From Pseudomonas sp. UMAB-08 (GTDB lineage: Bacteria; Pseudomonadota; Gammaproteobacteria; Pseudomonadales; Pseudomonadaceae), in the NCBI RefSeq assembly GCF_900095225.1, contig NZ_LT607417.1, forward strand, positions 367,124-431,123: a stretch of DNA of 64,000 nucleotides, written 5' to 3'. The notes beneath the pieces are model-generated. The model worked only from the letters and a program-made list of their open reading frames with translations. It was not told where the DNA came from and searched no databases. Of this stretch, positions 29,223 to 39,354 are shown piece after piece. The position numbers and the translations under genes are program-made. Numbering within the stretch: the first letter of the stretch is position 1; every line of letters starts with the position of its first letter.

Positions 29223-30434
29223 ATGCAGGTCAGCAAATCGAACAAGCTCGCCAACGTCTGTTATGACATTCGCGGCCCAGTGCTCAAGCACGCCAAACGC
29301 CTGGAAGAGGAAGGCCATCGCATCCTCAAGCTGAATATCGGCAATCCCGCGCCATTTGGTTTCGAAGCGCCGGACGAAATCCTCCAGGACGTCATCCGCA
29401 ATCTGCCGACCGCACAGGGCTACAGCGACTCCAAAGGCCTGTTCAGCGCACGCAAGGCCGTCATGCAGTACTACCAGCAAAAGCAGGTAGAAGGTGTCGG
29501 CATTGAAGACATCTATTTGGGTAATGGCGTCTCCGAGCTGATCGTGATGTCGCTGCAGGCCCTGCTCAACAATGGCGATGAAGTGCTGATCCCGGCACCC
29601 GATTACCCGCTGTGGACTGCCGCCGTGTGCCTCGCAGGCGGCAGCCCGGTTCATTACCTGTGCGATGAACAGGCTTATTGGTGGCCTGACCTGCAAGATA
29701 TCAAGGCCAAGATCACACCGAACACCAAAGCCATGGTGATCATCAACCCGAATAACCCGACCGGCGCGGTCTACCCCAAAGAAGTGCTGATGGGCATGCT
29801 GGAACTGGCACGCCAGCACAATCTGGTGGTGTTCTCCGACGAGATCTACGACAAAATCCTTTACGACGACGCTGTACACATCTGTACCGCTTCGCTGGCG
29901 CCAGACCTGCTCTGCCTGACGTTCAACGGCCTGTCCAAGTCGTACCGCGTCGCGGGCTTCCGTTCGGGCTGGGTTGCCATTTCCGGCCCCAAGCACAACG
30001 CCCATAGCTACATCGAAGGCATCGACATGCTGGCCAATATGCGCCTGTGTGCCAACGTGCCGAGCCAGCACGCAATCCAGACCGCACTGGGCGGCTACCA
30101 AAGCATCAACGACCTGGTGCTGCCACAGGGTCGCCTGCTGGAGCAGCGTAACCGTACCTGGGAACTGCTCAACGATATTCCCGGTGTCAGCTGCGTCAAA
30201 CCGATGGGCGCGCTGTACGCCTTCCCGAGGATCGACCCAAAAATCTGCCCGATCCACAACGACGAGAAGTTCGTTCTCGATCTGCTCCTGTCGGAAAAGC
30301 TCCTGGTGGTTCAGGGAACAGCCTTCAACTGGCCATGGCCGGACCATTTCCGCGTGGTGACCCTGCCGCGCGTCGACGACCTGGATCAGGCGATTGGCCG
30401 CATCGGCAACTTCCTCAAGACCTATCGCCAGTAA
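29223..30434 (+). CDS. alaA: Pyridoxal-phosphate aminotransferase, alanine transaminase AlaA-like
   Basis: 403 residues from ATG 29223 (MQVSKSNKLANVCYDIRGP, the family N-terminus); the upstream frame to 29097 is non-conserved. Class I/II aminotransferase fold with NIGNPAPFGF, the YPLWTA segment, NPNNPTGAVY and the PLP Lys in NGLSKSYRVAGFRSGW. AlaA makes alanine from pyruvate and glutamate. It is divergent from msrB. Confidence 0.9.
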   Translation: MQVSKSNKLANVCYDIRGPVLKHAKRLEEEGHRILKLNIGNPAPFGFEAPDEILQDVIRNLPTAQGYSDSKGLFSARKAVMQYYQQKQVEGVGIEDIYLGNGVSELIVMSLQALLNNGDEVLIPAPDYPLWTAAVCLAGGSPVHYLCDEQAYWWPDLQDIKAKITPNTKAMVIINPNNPTGAVYPKEVLMGMLELARQHNLVVFSDEIYDKILYDDAVHICTASLAPDLLCLTFNGLSKSYRVAGFRSGWVAISGPKHNAHSYIEGIDMLANMRLCANVPSQHAIQTALGGYQSINDLVLPQGRLLEQRNRTWELLNDIPGVSCVKPMGALYAFPRIDPKICPIHNDEKFVLDLLLSEKLLVVQGTAFNWPWPDHFRVVTLPRVDDLDQAIGRIGNFLKTYRQ

Positions 30435-30590
30435 GCTAACGATTCACGCTCTGCCTCGCGTGGCCTGAACGGGCCACGCCGCCAGCCCACCTGGCTTTCC
30501 GCGCTCGCGGGGCTCTGGATAGCACGGGTGTGGGCTATGCTGTACAGGCAAGGGAAACAGACAGATGACACAGTTTGAAATAGTCCCCCT

Positions 30591-30617
30591 GTTGAATAGC
30601 CGCGTGCATCCCCTTAT
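30591..30617 (+). promoter_or_regulatory. Probable heat-shock (sigma-32) promoter of htpX
   Basis: GTTGAAT (30591-30597), 12 nt, then CCCCTTAT (30610-30617) resembles the sigma-32 pattern CTTGAA-N11-15-CCCCATNT. It lies about 50 bp before the htpX ATG. htpX is heat-shock or envelope-stress controlled in other bacteria. Confidence 0.5.
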
Positions 30618-30664
30618 ATACCCCGCATCACGTTACATACTTTCATGAGGAGAACGTTTCAACC

Positions 30665-31555
30665 ATGATGCGCATTTTGCTGTTCTTGGCCACTAACCTG
30701 GCGGTCGTGCTGATTGCCAGCATCACGCTGAGCCTTTTTGGCTTCAACGGGTTCATGGCGGCCAATGGGGTTGATCTGAACCTCTCTCAGCTGCTGGTTT
30801 TCTGCGCAGTATTCGGTTTTGCCGGCTCGCTGTTCTCGCTGTTCATCTCCAAGTGGATGGCGAAGATGAGCACCAGCACCCAGATCATTTCCCAGCCACG
30901 CACTCGTCATGAACAATGGCTGCTGCAAACGGTTGAGCAGTTGGCCCGCGAAGCCGGAATCAAGATGCCTGAAGTCGGCATCTTCCCGGCCTATGAAGCC
31001 AACGCCTTCGCCACGGGCTGGAACAAAAACGACGCACTGGTCGCCGTCAGCCAAGGCTTGCTGGAGCGTTTTTCGCCCGACGAAGTAAAAGCAGTCCTGG
31101 CGCACGAAATCGGCCACGTTGCCAACGGCGACATGGTGACCCTGGCGCTGGTACAAGGCGTGGTGAACACCTTCGTCATGTTTTTCGCGCGGATCATCGG
31201 CAATTTCGTCGACAAGGTGATCTTCAAGAACGAAGAGGGCCAGGGTATGGCCTATTACATCGCGACCATCTTCGCCGAGCTGGTATTGGGCTTTTTGGCC
31301 AGCACCATTGTCATGTGGTTCTCGCGTAAACGCGAATACCGGGCGGACGAAGCCGGTGCACGCCTGGCAGGCACCAGCGCTATGATCGGCGCCCTGCAGC
31401 GCCTGCGCTCGGAACAAGGCGTGCCGGTGCAAATGCCGGACAGCCTGGCTGCATTCGGCATCAACGGAGGCGTTCTCAAGCACGGTCTGGCGGGTCTGTT
31501 CATGAGCCACCCGGCACTGGAAGATCGCATTGAGGCGCTCCGTCGTCGCGGCTGA
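30665..31555 (+). CDS. htpX: Membrane metalloprotease HtpX
   Basis: 296 residues ([16 protein letters not shown]). Four hydrophobic helices, two before and two after the zinc motif HEIGH (His147, Glu148, His151), and the third ligand in EYRADEAGA, as in M48B proteases. It degrades misfolded inner-membrane proteins. AGGAGAACG is a good ribosome site. The upstream gap from 30435 contains only a possible heat-shock promoter. Confidence 0.96.
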   Translation: MMRILLFLATNLAVVLIASITLSLFGFNGFMAANGVDLNLSQLLVFCAVFGFAGSLFSLFISKWMAKMSTSTQIISQPRTRHEQWLLQTVEQLAREAGIKMPEVGIFPAYEANAFATGWNKNDALVAVSQGLLERFSPDEVKAVLAHEIGHVANGDMVTLALVQGVVNTFVMFFARIIGNFVDKVIFKNEEGQGMAYYIATIFAELVLGFLASTIVMWFSRKREYRADEAGARLAGTSAMIGALQRLRSEQGVPVQMPDSLAAFGINGGVLKHGLAGLFMSHPALEDRIEALRRRG

Positions 31556-31578
31556 TAAGCTTTAGGCAGTGTTACGAG

Positions 31579-31606
31579 AGGGCGACGCGAGTCGCCCTTT
31601 TTGTTT
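31579..31606 (+). terminator. Rho-independent terminator of htpX
   Basis: Stem AGGGCGAC / GTCGCCCT with a GCGA tetraloop, followed by TTTTGTTTT. Eight perfect pairs. Confidence 0.9.
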
Positions 31607-31631
31607 TATCCGGATCAGAGAATAAACCGTC

Positions 31632-32282
31632 ATGCGCTCGCTCGCCCTCGCCTGCATCACCGTGTTCGCCCTGAGCGGCTGCCAAAGCGCGTACTTCGCC
31701 GCCATGGAAAAAGCAGGCATCCCAAAACGGCAAATGCTGGTCAGCCGGGTTAATGACGCACGCGACGCACAACAAGATGCCAAGCAGCATTTCAGCAGCG
31801 CGTTGCAGAACTATCGCAGTGTGGTGCAACTTAATGGTGGCGACCTGGAAAAACGCTACAACGCGCTGAATGATGATTACCAAGCCAGCGAAAAAAGCGC
31901 CGCCGCCGTACACCACCGCATCGGCGCCATCGAAAACGTGGCCGATGCGTTGTTCGACGAATGGAATGACGAACTCGATCAATACAGCAACAAAGACCTG
32001 CGCGCCGCCAGCGCCAAGGAGCTGGCTCGCACCCAGACCGAATACCGCGAGCTGCTACAGAAAATGAAAACCGCTGAAAGCCGCATCGAGCCGGTACTGA
32101 GCGTATTACGCGATCACGTGCTGTTCCTCAAGCACAACCTCAACGCCCAGGCGATTGGCGCGCTCAAGGGTGAAAACAGCAACCTGCAAGGCAATGTCGA
32201 CCAACTGCTCAAAGACATGCAGCGCTCAATCGACGATTCCAATGCGTTTGTTCGCCACCTACAGGGCAGTGCGACGCAGTAG
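31632..32282 (+). CDS. DUF2959 lipoprotein-like protein
   Basis: 216 residues. The N-terminus [20 protein letters not shown] carries a lipobox (LSGC), so it is probably a lipoprotein. The remainder is charged and alpha-helical, likely coiled coil ([15 protein letters not shown] to the end), as in DUF2959. Function unknown. Its last 24 nt overlap the end of the convergent tpm gene. Confidence 0.83.
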   Translation: MRSLALACITVFALSGCQSAYFAAMEKAGIPKRQMLVSRVNDARDAQQDAKQHFSSALQNYRSVVQLNGGDLEKRYNALNDDYQASEKSAAAVHHRIGAIENVADALFDEWNDELDQYSNKDLRAASAKELARTQTEYRELLQKMKTAESRIEPVLSVLRDHVLFLKHNLNAQAIGALKGENSNLQGNVDQLLKDMQRSIDDSNAFVRHLQGSATQ

Positions 32283-32924
32283 GCGGTAGGCCCGCTCCTC
32301 AAGCCGCGTAACGCCACCCTGCAAAAATCTCCAGCTCTTGCCCAGCACATCGCACTCATCAAGGGTATCCAGCTGCCAGTCCGCTGCCAGCAACTGCTGC
32401 ACCTCAGCATCAGGCACTGAAAACGGTGGTCCGTCGATTTGAGTCTGATCGTAATCCAGGGTGATCAATAACCCTTGGCACCCGCGAGGCAAAATCTGCG
32501 TGAGGTGTCGCGTATAGCGTTGGCGCATCTCAGGTGGCAGCGCGATCAAGGCCGCACGATCATAAAGCCCGACACACTCACTGACGTCTTCCGCCGTGAG
32601 CGCGAAAAAATCGCCACACCACAACTCAATCGACTCAACACTGTAGACCTTGAACGGCCCGCGCTGGCTGATCTGCGCATCCAGTTGCTGTTCGCTGAAG
32701 AAGTCCTCCACGGCCTTTTCCGACAGCTCGACACCCAGTACGTGAAACCCTTGGCCAGCCAACCAGGCCAGATCAAGACTTTTACCGCACAGCGGCACCA
32801 ACACCCGAGCGTGCTCTTTTAGCTCAAGATCAGGCCAGAAACGTTGCAGATAAGGATTGACCTCGCCCAGGTGAAAGCCAATCTGATCAAGCGCCCAGCG
32901 CTTGTGCCAAAAGTCCGGCTGCAT
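32259..32924 (-). CDS. tpm: Thiopurine S-methyltransferase
   Basis: 221 residues, the usual bacterial length. Motifs [33 protein letters not shown] (split across residues 25-57; SAM-binding around VLVPLCGKS) and the later [15 protein letters not shown] segment identify TPMT. In Pseudomonas, Tpm methylates inorganic and organic tellurium and selenium compounds and thiopurines. The ends of tpm and the DUF2959 gene overlap tail to tail by 24 nt. Confidence 0.94.
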   Translation of the reverse strand: MQPDFWHKRWALDQIGFHLGEVNPYLQRFWPDLELKEHARVLVPLCGKSLDLAWLAGQGFHVLGVELSEKAVEDFFSEQQLDAQISQRGPFKVYSVESIELWCGDFFALTAEDVSECVGLYDRAALIALPPEMRQRYTRHLTQILPRGCQGLLITLDYDQTQIDGPPFSVPDAEVQQLLAADWQLDTLDECDVLGKSWRFLQGGVTRLEERAYRLLRRTAL

Positions 32925-33027
32925 AAATACTCCTGATAATTCGATAAAAATACGCGAAAACTTATATTAGATTTAGATCAATGTTCTACCTGAAGATAGC
33001 CCCATCTTAACGCTCAGGACGCTCACT

Positions 33028-33795
33028 ATGTTTCCCAGCTTATTTATCTCTCACGGCTCGCCGATGCTTGCACTCGAACCTGGCGAAAGCGGCCCCGCAC
33101 TCGCTCGCCTGGCCGCCGAACTGCCTAGGCCGCGAGCCATTGTGATCGTATCAGCCCACTGGGAAAGCCAGGAACTGCTGGTCAACGCCAACCCTCATCC
33201 GGAAACCTGGCATGACTTTGGAGGCTTCCCGCCTGCCTTGTTTGCCGTGCAGTACCCGGCACCCGGCTTACCCGAACTGTCAGCACAAGTAGTCGAACTC
33301 CTGACCGCAAGCGGCCTGACGGCAAAAATCGACAGCCAGCGACCGCTTGATCATGGCGTCTGGGTGCCATTGTCGCTGATGTACCCACAGGCGGATATTC
33401 CTGTCGTGCAGGTTTCGCTGCCCACCCGCCAGGGGCCTGCCCTGCAAACCCAGGTCGGTCGCGCACTCGCCAGCCTGCGTGAGCTAGGTGTGCTGGTGAT
33501 CGGCTCTGGCAGCATCACCCATAACCTGCGCGAACTGGACTGGCACGCCGGACCGGAAAGCGTCGAGCCCTGGGCCAAAGAGTTTCGCGACTGGATCATC
33601 GATAAGCTGAAGAACAACGACGAAACCGCCCTGCACGACTATCGCCGCCTGGCGCCCCACGCCGTTCGTAGCCATCCCAGCGATGAACACCTGCTGCCGC
33701 TATTCTTCGCTCGCGGCGCTGGCGGCGAATTCAGCATTGCGCACCAAGGCTTCACCATGGGCGCGCTGGGAATGGACATCTATCGGTTTGGGTGA
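33028..33795 (+). CDS. DODA-type extradiol aromatic ring-opening dioxygenase (YgiD-like)
   Basis: 255 residues of the LigB/4,5-DOPA dioxygenase superfamily. Zinc/iron ligand motifs FISHGSPMLAL, VSAHWES and a late His segment are visible. E. coli YgiD opens DOPA and other catechols. Substrate not determinable here. ATG 33028 gives the family N-terminus (MFPSLFISHGSP). A shared terminator lies downstream. Confidence 0.88.
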   Translation: MFPSLFISHGSPMLALEPGESGPALARLAAELPRPRAIVIVSAHWESQELLVNANPHPETWHDFGGFPPALFAVQYPAPGLPELSAQVVELLTASGLTAKIDSQRPLDHGVWVPLSLMYPQADIPVVQVSLPTRQGPALQTQVGRALASLRELGVLVIGSGSITHNLRELDWHAGPESVEPWAKEFRDWIIDKLKNNDETALHDYRRLAPHAVRSHPSDEHLLPLFFARGAGGEFSIAHQGFTMGALGMDIYRFG

Positions 33796-33880
33796 AAACC
33801 GGTATACCGCGTCAAGCGAATCACGGCGGGACGCGTAGTTGCGAGCGTGCGCCTACAGGGTTTGCGTCAACTGACAGACA

Positions 33881-33911
33881 AAAAAATCCCCGAACCAGTC
33901 GGGGATTTTTT
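33881..33911. terminator. Bidirectional terminator between dioxygenase and DEAD-box helicase
   Basis: AAAAAATCCCCG / CGGGGATTTTTT around a 7-nt loop; a perfect 12-bp stem with A/T flanks on both strands, serving both convergent genes. Confidence 0.9.
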
Positions 33912-33937
33912 GTTCAGACGATCAGCTCAAGAGCAGA

Positions 33938-35620
33938 TCAGTCTTCGCGATAGCGACGCAGCTTCAACTGCTTGCCAGCAACGCGAGTGTCTTTCAACTT
34001 GGTCAGCAGACGCTCAAGGCCATCTTCCGGCAGCTCTACCAGGCTGAAGCTATCACGCACCTGGATGCGGCCGATTGCTTCGCGGGCCAGGCCGCCTTCG
34101 TTGAGGATTGCACCCAACAGGTTTTTAGCAGCGATACCATCACGCGCACCCAGCGCGGTACGGCAACGAGCACGGCCTTCAGCCAATGGAACCGGAGCAC
34201 GACGCTCACGATCAGCACCGCTGCGCTCAGGACGATCACCCGAAGATGAACGATCGCTACGCTCACGTGGCGCGCTGGTCGGAACCAGTGGGCGATCACG
34301 TTCGATGGCTGCCAGGGTCAATGCTTGACCGTTGGTAGCTTTGCGCAACAGAGCGGCGGCCAAGGCACGTGGGCTGCAACCGATATCGGCGGTCAGGCGA
34401 TCAAGCAGATCACCGTGGGTCGATTCAGCGTCAGCAACCAGTGGAGCCAGGCTGTTAGTCAATTTCTTGATGCGGGCATCGAGAACTGCTTGAGCATCCG
34501 GCAGGCGGACTTCAGCAACTTTCTGACCTGTAACACGCTCGATCACTTGCAGCATGCGGCGCTCACGTGGAGTCACCAGCAGCAATGCACGACCTTCGCG
34601 ACCGGCACGGCCAGTACGGCCGATACGGTGAACGTAGGACTCTGGATCGTAAGGCATGTCCACGTTGAATACGTGGGTGATACGCGGAACGTCAAGACCA
34701 CGGGCAGCAACGTCGGTCGCAACCACGATGTCCAGACGGCCATCCTTGAGCGATTCGATGACGCGTTCACGTTGGTTCTGAGCAATGTCACCGTTCAGCG
34801 CAGCAGCTTTGTAGCCTTTGGCTTCCAGGGCGCTGGCCAGATCCAGAGTCGCTTGCTTGGTCCGCACGAACATGATCAGTGCGTCGAAGTCTTCCACTTC
34901 CAGGAGGCTCAGAACAGCAGAGGTCTTCTGGTCAGCGTGAACCAACAGGTGAGCCTGTTCGATCGCGGTAACGGTCTGGGTCTTGGTCTGAATCTTGACG
35001 TGCTTCGGATCGCGCAGGTGGCGCTCAGCGATGGCACGGATCGATTGAGGCAAGGTAGCCGAGAACAGAACGGTCTGGCGGGTTGCTGGCAGGGCCTTGA
35101 AGATAACTTCGAGGTCGTCCATGAAACCCAGCTTCAACATTTCGTCCGCTTCGTCGAGAACCAGGTGGTTCACGGTAGCGAGGACTTTTTCGTCACGGCG
35201 AAGGTGATCGCACAGACGACCCGGCGTGGCGACAACGATCTGTGCGCCATTACGGATAGCTTTCAATTGCGGGCCCATCGGCGCACCGCCGTAGACAGCC
35301 ACAACCGTTACGCCCGGCATTTGCTTGGCGTAGGTTTCGAAAGCGGTAGCTACTTGCAGGGCCAGTTCGCGAGTTGGCGCAAGAATCAGCGCTTGTGGTT
35401 CGCGTTTGGCCGGGTCGATGCGATGCAGGATCGGCAGGGCGAACGCAGCGGTTTTACCCGTACCGGTTTGCGCCTGACCAATCATGTCGTGACCGGCCAT
35501 GATGATCGGGATAGATTGCTGCTGAATAGCCGAAGGCTCTTCGTAGCCAGTCGCGATAACGGCTGCAAGAATATTAGGGTGTAGTTCAAAAGCGGCGAAG
35601 CCGCCGATTTCCTGGGTCAT
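33938..35620 (-). CDS. deaD: DEAD-box ATP-dependent RNA helicase (DeaD/CsdA-like)
   Basis: 560 residues from ATG 35620; the frame opens at 35653 with non-conserved residues. Motifs GFAAFEL (Q-motif area), AQTGTGKT, PTRELALQV, VLDEADEML, SAT and HRIGRTGRAG are complete. After the helicase core come an Arg/Ser-rich linker and a C-terminal RRM-like DbpA/CsdA RNA-binding domain (ALGARDGIAAKNLLGAI). It unwinds RNA in ribosome assembly and cold adaptation. Its leader of roughly 200-250 nt is typical of cold-shock helicases. Confidence 0.93.
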   Translation of the reverse strand: MTQEIGGFAAFELHPNILAAVIATGYEEPSAIQQQSIPIIMAGHDMIGQAQTGTGKTAAFALPILHRIDPAKREPQALILAPTRELALQVATAFETYAKQMPGVTVVAVYGGAPMGPQLKAIRNGAQIVVATPGRLCDHLRRDEKVLATVNHLVLDEADEMLKLGFMDDLEVIFKALPATRQTVLFSATLPQSIRAIAERHLRDPKHVKIQTKTQTVTAIEQAHLLVHADQKTSAVLSLLEVEDFDALIMFVRTKQATLDLASALEAKGYKAAALNGDIAQNQRERVIESLKDGRLDIVVATDVAARGLDVPRITHVFNVDMPYDPESYVHRIGRTGRAGREGRALLLVTPRERRMLQVIERVTGQKVAEVRLPDAQAVLDARIKKLTNSLAPLVADAESTHGDLLDRLTADIGCSPRALAAALLRKATNGQALTLAAIERDRPLVPTSAPRERSDRSSSGDRPERSGADRERRAPVPLAEGRARCRTALGARDGIAAKNLLGAILNEGGLAREAIGRIQVRDSFSLVELPEDGLERLLTKLKDTRVAGKQLKLRRYRED

Positions 35621-35837
35621 GGGTCTGCCTCTAGTGCATCCGCAAAGACCCATGTTCCAAAGCTGCGCGTGCCGTGTAAGACCCTAGAGTCGCCCTGGCT
35701 GCTTTGTCGGCGGGGATTTGCGAAAACGTTTGAATGAATGGATCGTAAAGGATAGTCCGCAGAGCGAACAAGCAGCCGAAGCTGGCTTCGGGGAATTGCA
35801 ATACCTGTACGAGGGCCCTGTTAAAGGCCGGCGCGCA

Positions 35838-35843
35838 CTATAC
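35838..35843 (-). promoter_or_regulatory. Possible -10 element of the helicase promoter
   Basis: TATAGT on the minus strand lies about 220 bp before the helicase start codon; no good -35 is visible 16-18 nt upstream. If real, the mRNA leader is about 210 nt. The 35621-36038 gap otherwise holds no gene. Confidence 0.3.
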
Positions 35844-36038
35844 CGGAATTACGCACAAAAGTGAGGGTTTTTTAACAAAATAATGGCTGCGCGTCCGTCC
35901 GTCGCAGGCTTTGCGTAAATTTGTTGCAGTGTCTATTTTGCAAAGGCCCGGTATCGCGAGGTCACGCTGCTTAAACGGTTCACTGATCCACGTGTTCACC
36001 GCATGCCCAACGCCACTCAGCGCACAAGGATTATGCCT

Positions 36039-36830
36039 ATGCCCTCCCCCTCGATCGGCCGAGTCAGTCGCGAACAGCGGGGTCATATCATGCTGATAGG
36101 CCTGGATCGCGTCGCCAAACGCAACGCCTTTGATCTTGACCTGCTCAATGACCTGAGCCTCGCCTACGGGGAGTTCGAACGCAACGATACGGCGCGAGTG
36201 GCCGTGGTGTTCGCCCACGGCGAGCATTTCACGGCCGGCCTTGATCTGGCTGCGGCCGGACCGACCCTGGCCAGCGGCTGGGAAGTGCCCGAAGGCGGGT
36301 GTGATCCCTGGGGCGTGTTCGCCGGTCCCAGGGTCAGCAAGCCGGTGATCGTCGCCGCGCAGGGTTACTGCCTGACCATCGGCATTGAGCTGATGCTCGC
36401 CTCGGACATCAACCTGTGCGCCAGCAACACCCGCTTTGCGCAAATGGAAGTGCAGCGCGGGATCTTTGCGTTTGGCGGCGCCACCTTGCGCCTGCATCAG
36501 CGCGCGGGCTGGGGCAATGCCATGCGTTGGTTGCTGACTGGCGACGAGTTCGACGCGCATGAGGCTTATAGAATGGGCCTGGTTCAGGAAGTCATGGCCA
36601 GCGAGGATTTGCTGCCCCGCGCGATCAAACTGGCCGGGCGCATCGCCGAGCAAGCACCGCTAGGGGTCAGGATCACCCTGGCTTCAGCCCGTCAGGCATT
36701 GCTGGAGGGGGAGACCGCAGCGGCGAAAAGCTTGCCAGAGCTCATTCGCAGCGTCATGGACAGCGAAGACGCCAAAGAAGGCGTACGGGCGATGCTGGAA
36801 CGCAGGCCTGGCGACTTCAAAGGCAACTAG
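36039..36830 (+). CDS. Enoyl-CoA hydratase/isomerase (crotonase) family protein
   Basis: 263 residues from ATG 36039; AAGGA lies 8 nt upstream of this ATG but only 2 nt from the alternative ATG at 36033. The crotonase fold is shown by ALDRVAKRNAF-like RNAFDLDLL, the oxyanion segment GEHFTAGLDL and QGYCLTIGIELMLASDI. One expected acidic catalytic residue cannot be assigned by eye, so hydratase versus isomerase is open. No operon partner. Confidence 0.87.
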   Translation: MPSPSIGRVSREQRGHIMLIGLDRVAKRNAFDLDLLNDLSLAYGEFERNDTARVAVVFAHGEHFTAGLDLAAAGPTLASGWEVPEGGCDPWGVFAGPRVSKPVIVAAQGYCLTIGIELMLASDINLCASNTRFAQMEVQRGIFAFGGATLRLHQRAGWGNAMRWLLTGDEFDAHEAYRMGLVQEVMASEDLLPRAIKLAGRIAEQAPLGVRITLASARQALLEGETAAAKSLPELIRSVMDSEDAKEGVRAMLERRPGDFKGN

Positions 36831-36843
36831 CGACCCCGGACAA

Positions 36844-37599
36844 TCACGTCGCCGGGCGGATGGCCTTGATCAACGGCAGCAGCGAATAACCGAGGCGCGG
36901 CGCGAGAGTTTCGGCGCGCTCGGTCAGTTGTTGCAGGTCCAGCGTCTGCTCCAGGTTCGCCGGCACCATCAGAATCACGTTGCCCTCCTTCACCGGCAGT
37001 TCCCAATAGTGGCGGTGATAAAGACCGCGCAACAGTGCAGCGCCCAAGGGTTTTCCGTCATCGGTCGCCCATTGATTGATCACCAGCCAGCCACCCGGAT
37101 TGAGGTGCTTCTGACAGTTTTCCAGAAATTGCCAGGCCAGATGGCCGACACCCGGGCCCAGATCGGTGTACAGATCAACGAAGATCAGGTCGGCGGTTTC
37201 GGCAGTGCCGAGCAATTCAAGGGCATCGCCAATGCGTATGTAAAGGCGCGGGTCGTCATCCAGACCGAGAAACTCGATGGCCAGCCGCGGTACGTCAGGG
37301 CGCAACTCGATGGCTTCGACGTCTTCGAGCGGCAAAAACTTGAGGCAAGCCTGGGTCAATGTCCCCGCGCCAAGGCCCAGAAACAGCGCGGTTTCCGGCG
37401 CTTCATGGCACAACGCGCCAATCAGCATGGCGCGGGTGTAGTCGTACTCCAGCCAGCTAGGGTCAGCGGTGAACGTGCAGCTTTGCTCGATGGCGTCGCC
37501 GAATTCGAGGAAGCGATACTCGTCCACTTCCAGCACGCGAATCATGCCGAAATCATCGTGCACCTCAGCCAGTACACGCTCCACCCTCTCCTCAGTCAT
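36844..37599 (-). CDS. Spermidine synthase-like methyltransferase-fold protein
   Basis: 251 residues from ATG 37599 (MTEERVERVLAEVHDDFG); the frame extends to 37716 without conservation. Rossmann core with FLGLGAGTLTQACLKFLP and DLIFVDLYTDLGPG, resembling SpeE-like proteins that lack the full set of polyamine-binding residues. True spermidine synthase activity is doubtful; many such proteins remain unassigned. It converges on the crotonase gene. Confidence 0.8.
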   Translation of the reverse strand: MTEERVERVLAEVHDDFGMIRVLEVDEYRFLEFGDAIEQSCTFTADPSWLEYDYTRAMLIGALCHEAPETALFLGLGAGTLTQACLKFLPLEDVEAIELRPDVPRLAIEFLGLDDDPRLYIRIGDALELLGTAETADLIFVDLYTDLGPGVGHLAWQFLENCQKHLNPGGWLVINQWATDDGKPLGAALLRGLYHRHYWELPVKEGNVILMVPANLEQTLDLQQLTERAETLAPRLGYSLLPLIKAIRPAT

Positions 37600-37675
37600 T
37601 GCCGCCCCTATCAAAAAACCAGTAACTAATTGAAAAATAAATAAAATCTTCAGACAAACGCTGATCCTGCAGATC

Positions 37676-37773
37676 CCGTCTTGACCCTCACCGCGCAAGC
37701 GCACGTTCTGAGTCAAACCCAGCCCCGCCGGAAGCCCGTGCCGGGCTTATTCGCAGACAAGTCAGCTCCTACA
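37676..37773. repeat. Repeat cluster: GTCTTGACCCTCA element plus TAGGAGCTGACTTGTCTGCG element
   Basis: Left part (37677-37716) starts CCGTCTTGACCCTCA and ends GAGTCAAAC, forming a TTGAC/GTCAA-type symmetry. A similar element recurs at 63943. Right part (37731-37773) is the TAGGAGCTGACTTGTCTGCG family in reverse orientation, preceded by GGAAGCCCGTGCCGGGCTTA. The gap 37600-37992 holds no gene. Confidence 0.7.
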
Positions 37774-37992
37774 TGCACATCAAAAGCATTGCCACACCGT
37801 CCTAGCGCGCCCCGGTCGCTCCGCCCTCCGGGCAGAATCGAGACCGAGCTTGCTGTACGAACGCGCGGATTGTCCGCGAACAAGGCCCGAGAGGTCACGT
37901 TAATTATTGATTGAGCCTACAGCCCCATCCGCTGGCACCCAGGCACTGAACTGCTAACATGGCCGTCCGACCGCACTGACTTAGAGTTCACC

Positions 37993-39339
37993 ATGAGCCA
38001 ACCCTGGAGCCCCGACAGCTGGCGGGCAATGCCTATTCAGCAGCAACCTCAATACCCCGACGCCGCGCACTTGTTGCGTGTCGAGCAGAGCCTGGCCGGT
38101 TATCCGCCGCTGGTGTTCGCCGGGGAGGCCCGAGAGTTGCGGCGTCAGTTTTCCGAGGTGACCCAGGGTCGCGCGTTCCTGCTGCAAGGTGGCGACTGCG
38201 CAGAAAGCTTTGTCGAGTTCTCTGCAGCGAAGATTCGCGACACCTTCAAAGTGTTGCTGCAAATGGCCATCGTCATGACGTTTGCCGCCGGCTGCCCGGT
38301 GGTCAAAGTCGGACGCATGGCCGGTCAGTTCGCCAAGCCTCGCTCCTCCAACGACGAAACCATTGGCGGCGTGACGCTCCCGGCCTACCGGGGCGATATC
38401 GTCAACGGCATCGGCTTCGATGAAAAAAGCCGCGTGCCCGATCCAGACCGTCTTTTGCAGGCGTATCACCAGTCCACTGCCACCTTGAACCTCCTGCGCG
38501 CATTCGCCCAGGGCGGTTTTGCCGACCTGCATCAGGTGCACCAGTGGAACCTCGACTTCATCGCCAATTCAGCGCTGGCCGAAAAGTACAGCCAACTGGC
38601 CGGCCGCATCGACGAAACCCTGGCCTTCATGCGCGCTTGCGGCATGGACACCTCGCCGCAATTGCGTGAAACCAGCTTTTTCACCGCCCACGAAGCCTTG
38701 CTGCTGAATTACGAAGAAGCGTTCGTGCGCCGCGACAGCCTGACCAACGATTACTACGATTGCTCGGCGCACATGCTGTGGATCGGCGACCGCACGCGAC
38801 AGCTGGACGGTGCCCATGTCGAGTTCCTGCGTGGGGTCAAGAACCCTATCGGGGTCAAAGTCGGCCCGAGCATGGACCCCGAGGACCTGATCCGCCTGAT
38901 CGACACGCTCAACCCGGACAACGATCCAGGCCGCCTGAACCTGATCGCCCGCATGGGTGCGAACAAGGTGGGCGATCACCTGCCGCAACTGATTCGGGCG
39001 GTCGAGCGCGAAGGTCGCAAGGTGCTGTGGAGCTCTGACCCGATGCACGGCAACACAATCAAGGCCAGCAGCGGCTACAAGACCCGTGACTTCGCGCAGA
39101 TTCTCAACGAGGTCAAACAGTTCTTCCAGGTGCATCAGGCTGAAGGCACTTACGCTGGGGGGATCCATATCGAGATGACAGGTCAGAACGTCACCGAATG
39201 CATCGGCGGCGCACGCCCGATCACCGAAGACGGCCTGTCGGATCGCTACCACACCCACTGCGACCCACGGATGAACGCCGACCAGTCGCTGGAATTGGCG
39301 TTTTTGATTGCCGAGACGTTGAAACAGGTTCGGCACTGA
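37993..39339 (+). CDS. 3-deoxy-7-phosphoheptulonate synthase, class II
   Basis: 448 residues, the length of plant-type (class II) DAHP synthases. N-terminal [34 protein letters not shown] and [11 protein letters not shown] are diagnostic. It condenses PEP and erythrose-4-phosphate to start the shikimate pathway. Pseudomonads also carry class I isozymes; class II forms are often tied to secondary metabolism, though no such cluster is here. Gene symbol left empty because class II naming varies. Confidence 0.94.
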   Translation: MSQPWSPDSWRAMPIQQQPQYPDAAHLLRVEQSLAGYPPLVFAGEARELRRQFSEVTQGRAFLLQGGDCAESFVEFSAAKIRDTFKVLLQMAIVMTFAAGCPVVKVGRMAGQFAKPRSSNDETIGGVTLPAYRGDIVNGIGFDEKSRVPDPDRLLQAYHQSTATLNLLRAFAQGGFADLHQVHQWNLDFIANSALAEKYSQLAGRIDETLAFMRACGMDTSPQLRETSFFTAHEALLLNYEEAFVRRDSLTNDYYDCSAHMLWIGDRTRQLDGAHVEFLRGVKNPIGVKVGPSMDPEDLIRLIDTLNPDNDPGRLNLIARMGANKVGDHLPQLIRAVEREGRKVLWSSDPMHGNTIKASSGYKTRDFAQILNEVKQFFQVHQAEGTYAGGIHIEMTGQNVTECIGGARPITEDGLSDRYHTHCDPRMNADQSLELAFLIAETLKQVRH

Positions 39340-39354
39340 TTTATCCGCCCACAA

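Noticed and set aside
29214..30347. 377-codon open frame opposite alaA
   Set aside because: Shadow of a well-supported aminotransferase; no family signature.
34325..35584. 419-codon open frame opposite the DEAD-box helicase
   Set aside because: The minus-strand gene has complete helicase motifs; the opposite frame has none.
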